Source: Methylotenera_A sp031422335
Lineage (GTDB): Bacteria; Pseudomonadota; Gammaproteobacteria; Burkholderiales; Methylophilaceae
DNA: 64,000 nt
Assembly (NCBI GenBank): GCA_031422335.1
Contig: JANOQW010000025.1
Span: forward strand, 1 to 64,000
Direction of reading: 5' to 3'
Part shown: one piece after another, positions 8,642 to 17,932 of the stretch
Position numbering within the stretch: the first letter of the stretch is position 1
How the letters are laid out: every line of letters starts with the position of its first letter
Made by a program: the position numbers and the translations under genes
The notes under the pieces: model-generated
Seen by the model: only the letters and a program-made list of their open reading frames with translations
Database searches by the model: none
Told to the model about the DNA's origin: nothing

Positions 8642-9181
8642 ATGAAAAAGATGAAACAGGTTGAGCTGATGCTAGAGCATTTTATGTTTGCTAGCCGCTG
8701 GCTGTTGGTACCATTTTATATTGGCTTAGTGGCAGCGGTGGCCTTGTTGTTAGTCAAATTTTCAAGTGCATTTATTACACTATTGCCCATTGTATTTGGC
8801 GGCGATGGCAGCGCTGCTTTACTGGGAATTTTGACACTGGTTGACATTACACTAGTGGCTAATTTACTACTGATTATTATTTTTGCAGGCTACGAAAATT
8901 TCGTCTCTAAAATTGATACTGGCGATAACGAAGACCGCCCAGATTGGATGGGCCATGTAGGATTCTCTGATTTAAAACTGAAGCTCATCGGCTCTATTGT
9001 GGCTATTTCTGGTATCGAGCTACTTAAATATTTTATTAATGTAAAAGAAGTGTTATCAGAGCCTAACGGCAATGAGCAATTGGCGTGGCTGGTTGGCATT
9101 CACTTAACATTGGTATTTTCTGGTGTGATGTTTGCGCTAATGGATAGAATTTCTGTTGGCAGTAGCTCGAGCAAAAAATAA
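8642..9181 (+). CDS. yqhA: YqhA-family (UPF0114) inner-membrane protein
   Basis: 179 residues with four membrane segments. The conserved N-terminus ASRWLLVPFYIGL and the loop FAGYENFVSKID, followed by GHVGFSDLKLKLIGSIVAIS, are characteristic of UPF0114/YqhA. The biochemical role is not known. It follows the HPF-like gene by 2 bp, so they are one transcript. Confidence 0.88.
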   Translation: MKKMKQVELMLEHFMFASRWLLVPFYIGLVAAVALLLVKFSSAFITLLPIVFGGDGSAALLGILTLVDITLVANLLLIIIFAGYENFVSKIDTGDNEDRPDWMGHVGFSDLKLKLIGSIVAISGIELLKYFINVKEVLSEPNGNEQLAWLVGIHLTLVFSGVMFALMDRISVGSSSSKK

Positions 9182-9224
9182 GTATGCGAATGTCTAATCA
9201 ATCATAAACTTATCAGGATGAAAT

Positions 9225-10418
9225 TTGCAAACTAGCTCTCCACCCAGCGCTCAACCTAGCACTCCACAAGGTCGCCGTTCTATTAGCCAAAAGCTGGTAC
9301 CTTGGTTAGCCTTAGGCGGCTTGTTAGTCATGGCATTTATTGTGGTTGCACCATTTTTAGTGCCTATCATTTGGGCGGGCATCCTCAGTTATGCCTCTTG
9401 GCCTGCTCTAAACAAAATAAGGCTTTGCGGCAAAGGGCGCGATACCTTAGCAGCTTGTATTGCTACATTATTGGCAGGCATCACTTTGTTTTTGCCTTTG
9501 CTTTGGCTGATATGGCTGGCGCAGCAAGAAATCACGCATATTTACCCTGCTATTCAGGCATTTTTAGCAGCGCCTTTGCAAATTCCTGCAACGATTAAAA
9601 ATTTGCCTTGGCTTGGCGATTGGCTGCAACAACAACTGGCTGCGTTTACTGGCTCGCAAGATATTGCATCTGCTATTAAACCATGGCTGGCAGCACACAC
9701 TAACGATTTGACTACATTAGCTGGCGGGCTTGGTAAAAATTTAGTCAAAATGTTATTTGTGGTGATTATTTTATTTTTCTTTTACCGCGATGGCGCGCGT
9801 ATTGTGCACGAAATTCGCCATGTGCTAGCCAAGTATATCGGCCCACAAGCACATGGTTACTTGCATGCAGCAGGCACCACCACGCGCGCGGTGGTGTATG
9901 GCGTGCTACTAACTGCATTAATACAGGGCGCGGTGGCAGGCCTTGGCTATTGGGTTGCAGGACTATCATCGCCGGTTATTTTTGGCTTAGTGACTGCCAT
10001 GCTTGCGCTCATTCCATTTTGCACGCCACTGGCGTGGGGCAGTGCGGGTTTATGGTTATTTATGCAAGGCAACACCGCTGAAGCGATTGGTATTTGGATA
10101 TGGGGTGCCGCCGTGGTGAGTCAGCTAGATAACGTATTGCGCCCAATATTTATTAGCAGCGTCAGCCCAATACCGTTTTTACTAGTATTGTTTGGCGTAC
10201 TGGGTGGGCTATTAGCCTTTGGCTTAGTGGGGCTATTTGTTGGGCCAATTGTGTTAACTGTGGCGTGGGCGGTATGGCGCGAGTGGGCAGCACATTTAGA
10301 AGCGTATGAATTAAGTGAACCTAAATTAGAAGGTAGTAAGTTAACTGAAAATACGCAAGAAAATAGTCAACATAATACAAATCAATCTTTAAATATAATG
10401 GAAAAACAAGATGAATGA
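9225..10418 (+). CDS. AI-2E/PerM-family permease
   Basis: 397 residues, about eight membrane helices. It has the family pattern of a paired N-terminal hairpin (FIVVAPFLVPIIWAGILSY), a soluble middle region and a C-terminal helical core ending GLVGLFVGPIVLTVAW. The family includes putative autoinducer-2 exporters and PerM/YdiK proteins; the substrate is not predictable. The start is a TTG with AGGATG upstream; the in-register ATG candidates lie inside the first helix. The hydrophilic C-terminus is Asn/Ser-rich. Its last 8 bp overlap the start of the terC gene. Confidence 0.82.
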   Translation: MQTSSPPSAQPSTPQGRRSISQKLVPWLALGGLLVMAFIVVAPFLVPIIWAGILSYASWPALNKIRLCGKGRDTLAACIATLLAGITLFLPLLWLIWLAQQEITHIYPAIQAFLAAPLQIPATIKNLPWLGDWLQQQLAAFTGSQDIASAIKPWLAAHTNDLTTLAGGLGKNLVKMLFVVIILFFFYRDGARIVHEIRHVLAKYIGPQAHGYLHAAGTTTRAVVYGVLLTALIQGAVAGLGYWVAGLSSPVIFGLVTAMLALIPFCTPLAWGSAGLWLFMQGNTAEAIGIWIWGAAVVSQLDNVLRPIFISSVSPIPFLLVLFGVLGGLLAFGLVGLFVGPIVLTVAWAVWREWAAHLEAYELSEPKLEGSKLTENTQENSQHNTNQSLNIMEKQDE

Positions 10419-11394
10419 GTTACAAAGCATGGGCGGGTTGCAATCAATTGCCACTTGGTGGATGTGGTCTGGTTTTGCCGTATTTGTGGTGGCCATGTTA
10501 GCCATTGATATGTTGATGTTGGGAAAAAATGGTGCACAAAAAGTTAGCACAAAAGAAGCATTAACGTGGTCTATAGTGTGGTTTGCCATGGCTTTATTGT
10601 TTGGTGCTGGGCTATGGGGCTGGCTAGATCACACTGCAGGCCGTGTCATTGCCGACACAAAAACCATGGAATATTTAACTGGTTACTTGCTAGAAAAAAC
10701 GCTGGCGATGGATAATATTTTTGTATTTGTAATGATTTTTACTTACTTTGCAGTTCCACTAGAGTTTCAAAAGCGGGTATTGCTTTACGGTGTGCTGGGC
10801 GCAATTTTACTGCGCGCGTTAATGATTCTGCTTGGTGCTTGGCTTATCGCGCAGTTTCATTGGGTGCTGTATGTATTTGGCGCGTTTTTGCTGATTACTG
10901 GCATCAAAATGCTCATATTTGCAGGGCAAGAACCCAATTTGGCCGATAACCCATTGTTAAAATGGCTTAAAAAACACATGCGCGTGACGGATGAATATCA
11001 CAGTGACAAATTTTGGATTTATAAAAATGGCGTGCGCTGGTTTACGCCAATGTTTTTAGTGCTGGTGCTCATCGAGTTTTCAGACGTCATTTTTGCCATG
11101 GATAGCATTCCCGCTATTTTTGCCATTACCAGCGACCCGTTTATTGTGTTCACTTCTAACATTTTTGCTATTTTAGGCTTGCGTGCTTTGTACTTTTTAC
11201 TGGCCGATATGACGCAACGCTTTCATTTACTTAAATATGGCTTGGCCGTGGTGTTGATATTTGTCGGCATAAAAATGCTGATTGTGGATTGGTTTAAAAT
11301 TCCAGTGGCGGTATCATTAGCGGTGGTAATTACGCTGCTTGGCACCAGTATATTTTTAAGTTTAATGGCGACGCGCCATAAAAAAGTCACATAA
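10411..11394 (+). CDS. TerC/Alx-family integral membrane protein
   Basis: 327 residues and about nine membrane helices. The family-defining acidic motifs are EKTLAMDNIFVF near residue 95 and EFSDVIFAMDSIPAIFAI near residue 220. TerC/Alx proteins are linked to tellurite resistance and to Mn2+ export in other bacteria; which applies here is unknown. No ter cluster is nearby. The ATG overlaps the upstream permease by 8 bp. Confidence 0.88.
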   Translation: MNELQSMGGLQSIATWWMWSGFAVFVVAMLAIDMLMLGKNGAQKVSTKEALTWSIVWFAMALLFGAGLWGWLDHTAGRVIADTKTMEYLTGYLLEKTLAMDNIFVFVMIFTYFAVPLEFQKRVLLYGVLGAILLRALMILLGAWLIAQFHWVLYVFGAFLLITGIKMLIFAGQEPNLADNPLLKWLKKHMRVTDEYHSDKFWIYKNGVRWFTPMFLVLVLIEFSDVIFAMDSIPAIFAITSDPFIVFTSNIFAILGLRALYFLLADMTQRFHLLKYGLAVVLIFVGIKMLIVDWFKIPVAVSLAVVITLLGTSIFLSLMATRHKKVT

Positions 11395-11437
11395 AAATAA
11401 TCATCAAAATAATGCATTAATACGCCTTAATTATTAT

Positions 11438-11478
11438 GATGCTCCGCGAGCCAATACCATTGGGGCTTGTAGGGCATC
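11438..11478 (+). repeat. Dispersed palindromic repeat, intergenic (terC-kup)
   Basis: GATGCTCCGCGAGCC pairs with GGCTTGTAGGGCATC (12 of 15 positions) around a centre beginning AATACCAT. It lies 44 bp past the terC stop and may act as a terminator-like hairpin, although only a short T-run follows. Confidence 0.75.
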
Positions 11479-11590
11479 GTTTTATTCACGCGAGTGATTA
11501 CAAATGTAAAAATATAAAATTTACCTAAAATATTATGGCTAAGTTTTTTAAGTTGGCTGATAATACCGAAACACTTTTATTGCCTAACTC

Positions 11591-13474
11591 ATGCAAAACA
11601 ATAATCCTCACAAAGCCAGCCTAGCCACCATGTCTTTAGCCGCACTGGGCGTGGTGTTTGGCGATATTGGCACCAGCCCTCTATACACCATGAAGCTGGT
11701 ATTTACCGAGGGCCATCACCCGCTAGCGCTTAACGCAGCCAATGTTTACGGTATTTTGTCGCTCATCACTTGGGCGCTTATTCTCATCGTTTCCATCAAA
11801 TATGTCGCGTTTATTATGCGTGCCGATAACCGCGGCGAAGGCGGTATTATGGCGTTGCTAGCGCTGGCTAGCCGTAATCAATCGGGTAATAAAACTAAGC
11901 AACGCAATATTATGCTGCTGGGTATTTTAGGCGCCTGTATGTTTTATGCCGATGGCATGATTACGCCCGCTATTTCGGTGTTGTCTGCAGTAGAAGGGCT
12001 AGAAGTGGCTGCGCCGCAGCTACACAAAGCCATTGTGCCAATTACCTTAGTGGTTTTATTTGGCCTATTTTGGGCGCAAAGCAAAGGTACAGCAGTAGTG
12101 GGCAAGTATTTTGGGCCAGTCATGTTGTTATGGTTTGGCACGTTGGGCTTGTTAGGTGCTATTAATATCTCGCATGACACCACCATTCTCAACGCGATGA
12201 ATCCTTATTACGCCTATCAATTCTTTGCTAGCCAGCCGTGGATAGCTTTTGTGGCACTGGGCGCTGTGGTGTTGGCGGTGACAGGCGCCGAGGCTTTATA
12301 CGCAGACATGGGGCACTTTGGGCGCTTTCCCATTCGCTTGGCTTGGTTTGTATTTGTGTTGCCAGCCTTGGTACTTAACTATTTTGGCCAAGGTGCGTTG
12401 TTGTTGCACAATGCCGATGCCATTAAAAATCCATTCTATTTATTAGCGCCAGAATGGGCGCTATTTCCGCTGATTTTATTGGCGACCGCCTCTACTGTGA
12501 TTGCCAGCCAAGCCGTTATTACTGGCGCATTTTCAGTATCGCGCCAAGCCTTGCAATTAGGCTATTTGCCACGCATGCACATACAGCATACGTCAGAAAG
12601 TGAACAAGGCCAAGTCTATATGCCGCGCGTAAATTGGGGCATTATGCTGGCCACCATGGCGTTGGTCATAGGGTTTGGCAGCTCTAGCAAATTAGCAGCA
12701 GCCTATGGCATTGCAGTCACTGGCGATATGGTGATTACCACCCTATTAGCCGCCGTGGTATTTAGAGAGATTTGGCGCTGGAGCAAACTAAAAACTTATG
12801 CCTTAATTACCTTATTTTTAGTGATTGATGTGGCGTTTTTTAGTGCCAATTTACTTAAAGTACCTGATGGTGGCTGGGTGCCCTTGCTAATTGGCGCCAT
12901 TATTTTTGTACTCATGTTAACTTGGAAAAATGGACGGCATATTCTATACAAACGTATGAAATCTGAAGCGATGGAGCTCACTCCATTTATTGAAGCTATT
13001 GGTTCGCACCCGCCGCCGCGCGTGCCAGGTATTGCCGTGTTTATGACGCCCAACCCTGATGGTGTTCCGCATGCCATGTTGCACAATTTAAAACACAATA
13101 AAGTGTTGCATGAAAAAGTAGTGATTTTAACGGTGAAATTTTTAGATGTGCCGCACACCAATTTAGAAGAACGCGTCACAGTAGAGGCCATGCAGCACGA
13201 GTTTTACCGCGTGACCATTAAATATGGCTTTAAAGACGAGCCTGATTTGCCGCGCGATATGGCCTTGTGTACGTCGCGTGGCCTAGAGCTTAACCCAATG
13301 GATACTTCGTTCTTTATCGGCAAAGAAATTTTAATCGCCAGCGAGAAATCAGGCATGGCTATATGGCGTAAAAAAATCTTTATTGGCCTGTTCCGCAGCG
13401 CCGAAACCATTACCAACCAATTTAAACTGCCGCCAAATCGCGTTGTCGAGCTTGGCTCGCAAGTTAAGATATAA
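11591..13474 (+). CDS. kup: Low-affinity potassium transporter Kup
   Basis: 627 residues, normal length. The N-terminal signature GVVFGDIGTSPLYTMK, then RADNRGEGGIMALLAL and GMITPAISVLSAVEGL, identify the KUP/HAK/KT family of H+/K+ symporters. About twelve membrane helices are followed by a cytoplasmic C-terminal domain. The last nine residues are VELGSQVKI; the same nine codons plus stop are repeated immediately downstream (separate entry). Confidence 0.95.
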   Translation: MQNNNPHKASLATMSLAALGVVFGDIGTSPLYTMKLVFTEGHHPLALNAANVYGILSLITWALILIVSIKYVAFIMRADNRGEGGIMALLALASRNQSGNKTKQRNIMLLGILGACMFYADGMITPAISVLSAVEGLEVAAPQLHKAIVPITLVVLFGLFWAQSKGTAVVGKYFGPVMLLWFGTLGLLGAINISHDTTILNAMNPYYAYQFFASQPWIAFVALGAVVLAVTGAEALYADMGHFGRFPIRLAWFVFVLPALVLNYFGQGALLLHNADAIKNPFYLLAPEWALFPLILLATASTVIASQAVITGAFSVSRQALQLGYLPRMHIQHTSESEQGQVYMPRVNWGIMLATMALVIGFGSSSKLAAAYGIAVTGDMVITTLLAAVVFREIWRWSKLKTYALITLFLVIDVAFFSANLLKVPDGGWVPLLIGAIIFVLMLTWKNGRHILYKRMKSEAMELTPFIEAIGSHPPPRVPGIAVFMTPNPDGVPHAMLHNLKHNKVLHEKVVILTVKFLDVPHTNLEERVTVEAMQHEFYRVTIKYGFKDEPDLPRDMALCTSRGLELNPMDTSFFIGKEILIASEKSGMAIWRKKIFIGLFRSAETITNQFKLPPNRVVELGSQVKI

Positions 13475-13504
13475 GTAGAACTTGGTTCTCAGGTAAAAAT
13501 ATAA
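13475..13504 (+). repeat. In-frame tandem relic of the kup 3' end
   Basis: Immediately after the kup stop, ten further codons again read VELGSQVKI-stop in the same frame. Seven of the ten codons differ from the upstream copy, all at third positions (GTC/GTA, GAG/GAA, GGC/GGT, TCG/TCT, CAA/CAG, GTT/GTA, AAG/AAA). Selection on protein has acted on both copies, so this is most simply the tail of a lost second kup gene. Confidence 0.8.
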
Positions 13505-13532
13505 GTCATCATTAATTAAGCATGTTTATTTA

Positions 13533-13572
13533 GATGCCCTGCAAGCCAATACCAGCGCGGCTTCCAGGGCAA
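13533..13572 (+). repeat. Dispersed palindromic repeat, intergenic (kup-M48 peptidase)
   Basis: GATGCCCTGCAAGCC is followed by an AATACCAGCGC centre and GGCTTCCAGGGCA; the arms pair almost throughout. It lies about 100 bp upstream of the peptidase start. Confidence 0.8.
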
Positions 13573-13673
13573 TGTTTCTTACTTGCGCTATAATTAATAT
13601 TAAAATCAACCAAATTAAGCTTAATACGTTATCAATAAATACGTTTTTCAATAAAATAATTACGGGGTTTGTG

Positions 13674-14501
13674 ATGAAAAATTCGATGAGAAAATTAACC
13701 GTTGCGCTAGTAACTGCATCTAGCCTAGTTGTTACTGGCTGCGCCACCACCACTAAAGATAGCGTGGCGGGCGTCAATCGCTCGCAATTTATGCTATTGC
13801 CAGCCTCGTCTGTCGATAAAATGTCGTCGCAAGCTTATGCACAAACACTGGGTGAAGCCAAAAAGAAAAATACGCTCAATGCTGACCCCGCCATGGTGAC
13901 ACGTGTGCGCGGCATCTCGAATAAACTCATCGCGCAAGTTGGCGTGTTTCGCCCCGACGCCGCTAAATGGGCCTGGGAAGTTAACGTAGAAAAAAATGAC
14001 CAGTTAAACGCCTATTGCATGCCAGGCGGAAAAATCATGGTGTTATCAGGCTTGGTAGAAAAAATTAACGCAACAGATGACGAATTAGCTGCAGTGATTG
14101 GCCACGAAATTGCCCATGCCTTGCGTGAACATGGTCGTGAGCGTATGAGCCAAGCGTATGTGCAACAATTTGGCTTACAAGCTTTGGCGGCGTTTGCTAC
14201 AGGCGCCGCAGGCAGCGTTGCTGTGCAAGCCGCAGGTGCTGGTTCGCAGCTATTTTTTGCATTACCCAATGGCCGTGAGCAAGAACGTGAAGCGGATAAA
14301 ATGGGTTTAGAGTTAGCTGCACGGGCGGGATTTAATCCAGATGCTGCCGTGACTTTATGGCAAAAAATGGGTGCGCAATCTAAAAACGCACCGCCAGAGT
14401 TTTTTAGTACGCACCCGGCAAATGAAAACCGTATTGCTGATTTGAAAGCGTTGGCGCCCAAAGTTCGTCCGCTATACGAAGCAGCAAAAGCAAAACAATA
14501 A
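13674..14501 (+). CDS. M48-family metalloprotease lipoprotein (LoiP/YggG-like)
   Basis: 275 residues from ATG 13674. The signal peptide ends in the lipobox VTGC (Cys at about residue 23), so it is an outer-membrane-anchored lipoprotein. The zinc site is HEIAHALREH with a third ligand in the downstream EREADKMG motif. LoiP-type proteases act in outer-membrane protein quality control. The frame is open further upstream, but that part is intergenic and lacks a signal peptide in the right place. A strong terminator follows. Confidence 0.9.
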   Translation: MKNSMRKLTVALVTASSLVVTGCATTTKDSVAGVNRSQFMLLPASSVDKMSSQAYAQTLGEAKKKNTLNADPAMVTRVRGISNKLIAQVGVFRPDAAKWAWEVNVEKNDQLNAYCMPGGKIMVLSGLVEKINATDDELAAVIGHEIAHALREHGRERMSQAYVQQFGLQALAAFATGAAGSVAVQAAGAGSQLFFALPNGREQEREADKMGLELAARAGFNPDAAVTLWQKMGAQSKNAPPEFFSTHPANENRIADLKALAPKVRPLYEAAKAKQ

Positions 14502-14518
14502 ATCAATTTTAATAATTT

Positions 14519-14551
14519 AAAAGCGTGTGTAGAAATACACGCGCTTTTTTG
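14519..14551 (+). terminator. Rho-independent terminator after the M48 lipoprotein gene
   Basis: AAAGCGTGTGTA and TACACGCGCTTT form a 12 bp stem (one G-U) around GAAA, followed by a T-run. Confidence 0.9.
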
Positions 14552-14618
14552 TTTTTGGCTGATGTTTACTTATAGGTTAAAATGATGTTTTTCGTCAATT
14601 AACTAATCTGAGAAACTC

Positions 14619-15446
14619 ATGGATCCACGCCTAAGCATTATCGAAGCCGCGTTTGAAGACCGCGCCAACATCAACCCAGCCAACGCATCTGCCGAACTAA
14701 AAACCACCGTTAATTCGATTATTGCCGATTTAGACGCTGGCACATTGCGCGTGGCTAGCCGTATTGGCGACACGCAAAATTGGGAAACGCATCAATGGTT
14801 GAAAAAAGCCGTGTTGCTGTCATTTCGCCTAGAAGAAAATGTTTTGATGGATGACGGCGTGACCAAATATTTTGATAAAGTGCCACCAAAATTTGCCCAC
14901 TATTCTGAAGCCGATTTTAAAGCGGGCGGCTTTCGCGTCGTGCCAAACGCTATTGTGCGTCGCGGCTCATTTATTGGCAAAAATGCCGTACTAATGCCTA
15001 GCTACGTCAATATTGGCGCGCATGTGGGCGAAGGCAGCATGGTCGATACGTGGGCCACAGTCGGCTCTTGCGCGCAAATCGGTAAAAACGTACATTTATC
15101 TGGCGGCGTGGGCATTGGTGGTGTATTAGAGCCAGTACAAGCGGGGCCAACCATTATTGGCGATAACTGTTTTGTTGGCGCGCGCTCTGAAGTGGTAGAA
15201 GGCGTGGTGGTGGAAGACAATTGCGTCATCTCGATGGGCGTGTATATTGGCCAAAGCACCAAAATTTACGATCGCGAAACTGGCGAAGTATTTTACGGCC
15301 GCGTGCCAGCTGGCTCTGTGGTGGTGGCGGGTAATTTACCTTCAAAAGACGGTACGTATAGCCTATATTGCGCTGTCATCGTTAAAAAAGTAGATGAGAA
15401 AACACGTGGCAAAGTGGGTATTAACGAGCTATTACGCGGCATTTAA
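14619..15446 (+). CDS. dapD: Tetrahydrodipicolinate N-succinyltransferase
   Basis: Lysine/diaminopimelate biosynthesis: succinylates tetrahydrodipicolinate using succinyl-CoA. 275 residues, the standard length. A helical N-domain is followed by a left-handed beta-helix of hexapeptide repeats (NAIVRRGSFIGKNAVLMPS; GAHVGEGSMVDTWATVGS). The following genes yffB and dapE form an operon with it, and dapE acts two steps later in the same pathway. Confidence 0.96.
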   Translation: MDPRLSIIEAAFEDRANINPANASAELKTTVNSIIADLDAGTLRVASRIGDTQNWETHQWLKKAVLLSFRLEENVLMDDGVTKYFDKVPPKFAHYSEADFKAGGFRVVPNAIVRRGSFIGKNAVLMPSYVNIGAHVGEGSMVDTWATVGSCAQIGKNVHLSGGVGIGGVLEPVQAGPTIIGDNCFVGARSEVVEGVVVEDNCVISMGVYIGQSTKIYDRETGEVFYGRVPAGSVVVAGNLPSKDGTYSLYCAVIVKKVDEKTRGKVGINELLRGI

Positions 15447-15458
15447 GCTTTAATTTTT

Positions 15459-15824
15459 ATGGCTGGCGAATTAAAACTGTACGGCATACCTAACTGCAAC
15501 ACGGTGAAAAAAGCGCGTGATTGGTTGGCTGCGAATCACGTCGCCTATGATTTTCACGATTTTAAAAAACAAGGTGCGTCGGCCGAGTTGTTAAGAAATT
15601 GGCTTTCACAACAATCGCATGAAAAACTCATCAACCGCGCTGGGCTCACTTGGCGCGGCTTAGATGATGCCACAAAAAGCAGTATTGTTGACGATGCAAG
15701 CGCGATGCAACTAATGCAAGCCAAAACCTCACTAATAAAGCGCCCGCTGTTAGAAAAAGACAGTAAAATTCTGTGCTTAGGTTTCGACGAAACCATTTAT
15801 AACAAAGAACTCGTAAATGTCTAA
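15459..15824 (+). CDS. ArsC/Spx-family thioredoxin-fold protein (YffB-like)
   Basis: 121 residues. The N-terminal LYGIPNCNTVKKARDWL contains a single catalytic-type Cys in the position of arsenate reductase (C-N-T), and the C-terminal part has the family's KRPLLE motif. YffB-type members lie next to dapE in many proteobacteria, as here, and probably use glutathione; the substrate is unknown. Its stop overlaps the dapE start by 8 bp. Confidence 0.85.
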   Translation: MAGELKLYGIPNCNTVKKARDWLAANHVAYDFHDFKKQGASAELLRNWLSQQSHEKLINRAGLTWRGLDDATKSSIVDDASAMQLMQAKTSLIKRPLLEKDSKILCLGFDETIYNKELVNV

Positions 15825-16971
15825 AACACCTGATTCTAAAACATTGGCTCTTGCCATTGATTTACTCAAACGCCAGTCCAACACGCCTGATGACGCAGGC
15901 TGCCAAGAAGTGATGATTGCACGGCTTGAAAAATTAGGCTTTGCAATCGAACGTATGCGCTTCGGTAACGTGGATAACTTTTTCGCGCGCCTTGGTACAG
16001 AATCGCCACTACTGGTGTTTGCAGGCCATACCGATGTGGTGCCTACAGGACCGCTTGATAAATGGCACACGCCACCGTTTGAACCCACCATTAAAGATGG
16101 CATGTTGTACGCACGCGGCGCAGCTGACATGAAAACCTCGCTGGCCGCATTCATTACTAGTATTGAAGAATTTATCGCTGAAAATCCCAACCACAAAGGT
16201 TCCATCGGCCTGCTAATTACCTCAGATGAAGAAGGTGTGGCAGTAGATGGCACGGTTAAAGTGGTCGAAGTGTTAAAAAATCGCAATGAACTCATCGATT
16301 ATTGCATCGTTGGTGAACCCACCAGCAATAAAGTGGTAGGCGACATGATTAAAAATGGCCGTCGTGGCTCTCTCTCTGGCAAGCTGACTGTGCTTGGCTT
16401 GCAGGGGCATATTGCTTACCCGCATTTGGTGAAAAATCCTATTCATCTCGTCGCCCCCGCCATTAAAGACATGGTAGAAACGGTGTGGGATACAGGCAAC
16501 GAATACTTTCCACCCACCAGCTGGCAAATCAGTAATATGAATGGTGGTACAGGCGCTACCAACGTCGTGCCAGGCGAAGTGGAAATTTTATTTAATTTTA
16601 GATTCTGCCCAGAGCTTAACGGCGCAGGCAGCACAGACGCCAACTTACGCCAACGCGTACATGCCATTTTAGATTCGCACGAGTTAGACTACAGCTTGGA
16701 ATGGGAATACTCACAGCCTTACATCACACCACGTGGCAACTTGGTTGAAGCGATTTCTCGTGCCATTGAAAAGTGTTACGGTGTTTCGCCTGAGCTTTCC
16801 ACCACTGGTGGCACGTCAGATGGCCGTTTTATTGCTGATATTTGCCAGCAAGTCATCGAGTTTGGGCCGCTGAATAAAACTATTCACAAACTGAATGAAT
16901 GCGTTGGCGTGGCCGATATTGAGCCGCTAAAAGACACTTATAAGTACACCATGAAGAAACTACTTTCATGA
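15817..16971 (+). CDS. dapE: Succinyl-diaminopimelate desuccinylase
   Basis: M20-family dinuclear zinc hydrolase that removes succinate from N-succinyl-LL-DAP. Metal-site motifs are FAGHTDVVPTG, YARGAADMKTS, the catalytic SDEEG and the C-terminal TTGGTSDGRFI. 384 residues is normal. It overlaps yffB upstream and shares ATGA with prmB downstream, so all four genes from dapD look like one transcript. Confidence 0.95.
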   Translation: MSKTPDSKTLALAIDLLKRQSNTPDDAGCQEVMIARLEKLGFAIERMRFGNVDNFFARLGTESPLLVFAGHTDVVPTGPLDKWHTPPFEPTIKDGMLYARGAADMKTSLAAFITSIEEFIAENPNHKGSIGLLITSDEEGVAVDGTVKVVEVLKNRNELIDYCIVGEPTSNKVVGDMIKNGRRGSLSGKLTVLGLQGHIAYPHLVKNPIHLVAPAIKDMVETVWDTGNEYFPPTSWQISNMNGGTGATNVVPGEVEILFNFRFCPELNGAGSTDANLRQRVHAILDSHELDYSLEWEYSQPYITPRGNLVEAISRAIEKCYGVSPELSTTGGTSDGRFIADICQQVIEFGPLNKTIHKLNECVGVADIEPLKDTYKYTMKKLLS

Positions 16972-17903
16972 TGCATCATCCTAGGTTAAGCGAAGAACTT
17001 CATACCATCCGCGATTGGCTGCGTTTCACCGTCAGCCAGTTTGAAGAATCCGATATCTTTTTTGGCCACGGCACAGACAATAGTTACGATGAAGCGGTCT
17101 GGTTGGTGATGAGTGCTTTGCATTTACCGCACGACACCTTGCATAACTTTATGGATGCAGTCATCACTGAACAAGAACGCAAACACTTGGCGCATTTAAT
17201 CGAGCAGCGTGTGACTAATCGCACACCAACCGCTTATTTGGTGCGCGAGGCATGGCTGCGTGGCTTTAAATTTTATGTGGATGAGCGCGTGATCGTGCCG
17301 CGCAGTTTTATTGCCGAGCTGTTAGATTTTAACGAAGAAGGCGAGCATGGCTTGCAACCATGGATCGAGCATCCCGAGCTCATTAATTCTGCCGCTGATA
17401 TTTGCACAGGCAGCGGCTGTTTAGGTATTCTGCTAGCCAATGCTTTCCCAGATGCCACCATTGATGTGGTGGATATTTCAACCGATGCCATTGCAGTGTG
17501 CAACATCAATATTGCCAACTATGACTTGCAAGACCAAATCACTGCTATTCAATCTGATATGTTTACTGCGTTAAGTGGCAAAAAATATGATTTGATTATC
17601 AGCAATCCGCCGTATGTGGACGCACCGAGCATGGCGAAACTTCCCACCGAATATCGTAACGAGCCGCAAATTGCACTGGGTAGCGGTGATGCAGGCTTAG
17701 ACCATACGCATACCATATTGCGTGAAGCGGCTAAACACTTAAACGATGAAGGTATTTTGGTGGTGGAAATTGGTCATAATCGTGATGCACTGGAAGCAGC
17801 TTATCCAGAAGTGGCATTTACTTGGCTAGAAGTTGCCGCAGGTAATCAGTACGTATTTTTACTGACAAAAGAGCAATTAACGCAATTGGCTAAATTAAGC
17901 TAA
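16968..17903 (+). CDS. prmB: Ribosomal protein uL3 N5-glutamine methyltransferase
   Basis: SAM-dependent methyltransferase of the HemK family. The SAM loop ADICTGSGCLGI is near residue 145 and the glutamine-binding motif NPPYVDAPS is near residue 210. PrmB-type rather than PrmC is indicated by the N-terminal domain (DWLRFTVSQFEESDIFFGHGTDN). The start ATG overlaps the dapE stop. It converges on rluB with a 29 bp gap. Confidence 0.93.
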   Translation: MMHHPRLSEELHTIRDWLRFTVSQFEESDIFFGHGTDNSYDEAVWLVMSALHLPHDTLHNFMDAVITEQERKHLAHLIEQRVTNRTPTAYLVREAWLRGFKFYVDERVIVPRSFIAELLDFNEEGEHGLQPWIEHPELINSAADICTGSGCLGILLANAFPDATIDVVDISTDAIAVCNINIANYDLQDQITAIQSDMFTALSGKKYDLIISNPPYVDAPSMAKLPTEYRNEPQIALGSGDAGLDHTHTILREAAKHLNDEGILVVEIGHNRDALEAAYPEVAFTWLEVAAGNQYVFLLTKEQLTQLAKLS

Positions 17904-17932
17904 ATTAAATTCTGACTTAAATCTAATGTGAG

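Noticed and set aside
9932..9966. Repeat-like segment in the PerM-type permease (GLGYWVAGL)
   Set aside because: Resembles the core loosely; the residues are normal for this family and the arms do not pair.
12796..13191. 131-codon open frame antisense to kup
   Set aside because: No ribosome site or family resemblance; composition is that of the complement of kup.
14012..14506. 164-codon open frame antisense to the M48 peptidase gene
   Set aside because: Complement shadow of a strongly supported gene; Ser/Ala/Cys-rich nonsense composition.
15777..16295. 172-codon open frame antisense to dapE
   Set aside because: Overlaps dapE and yffB fully; no start signal or recognisable domain.
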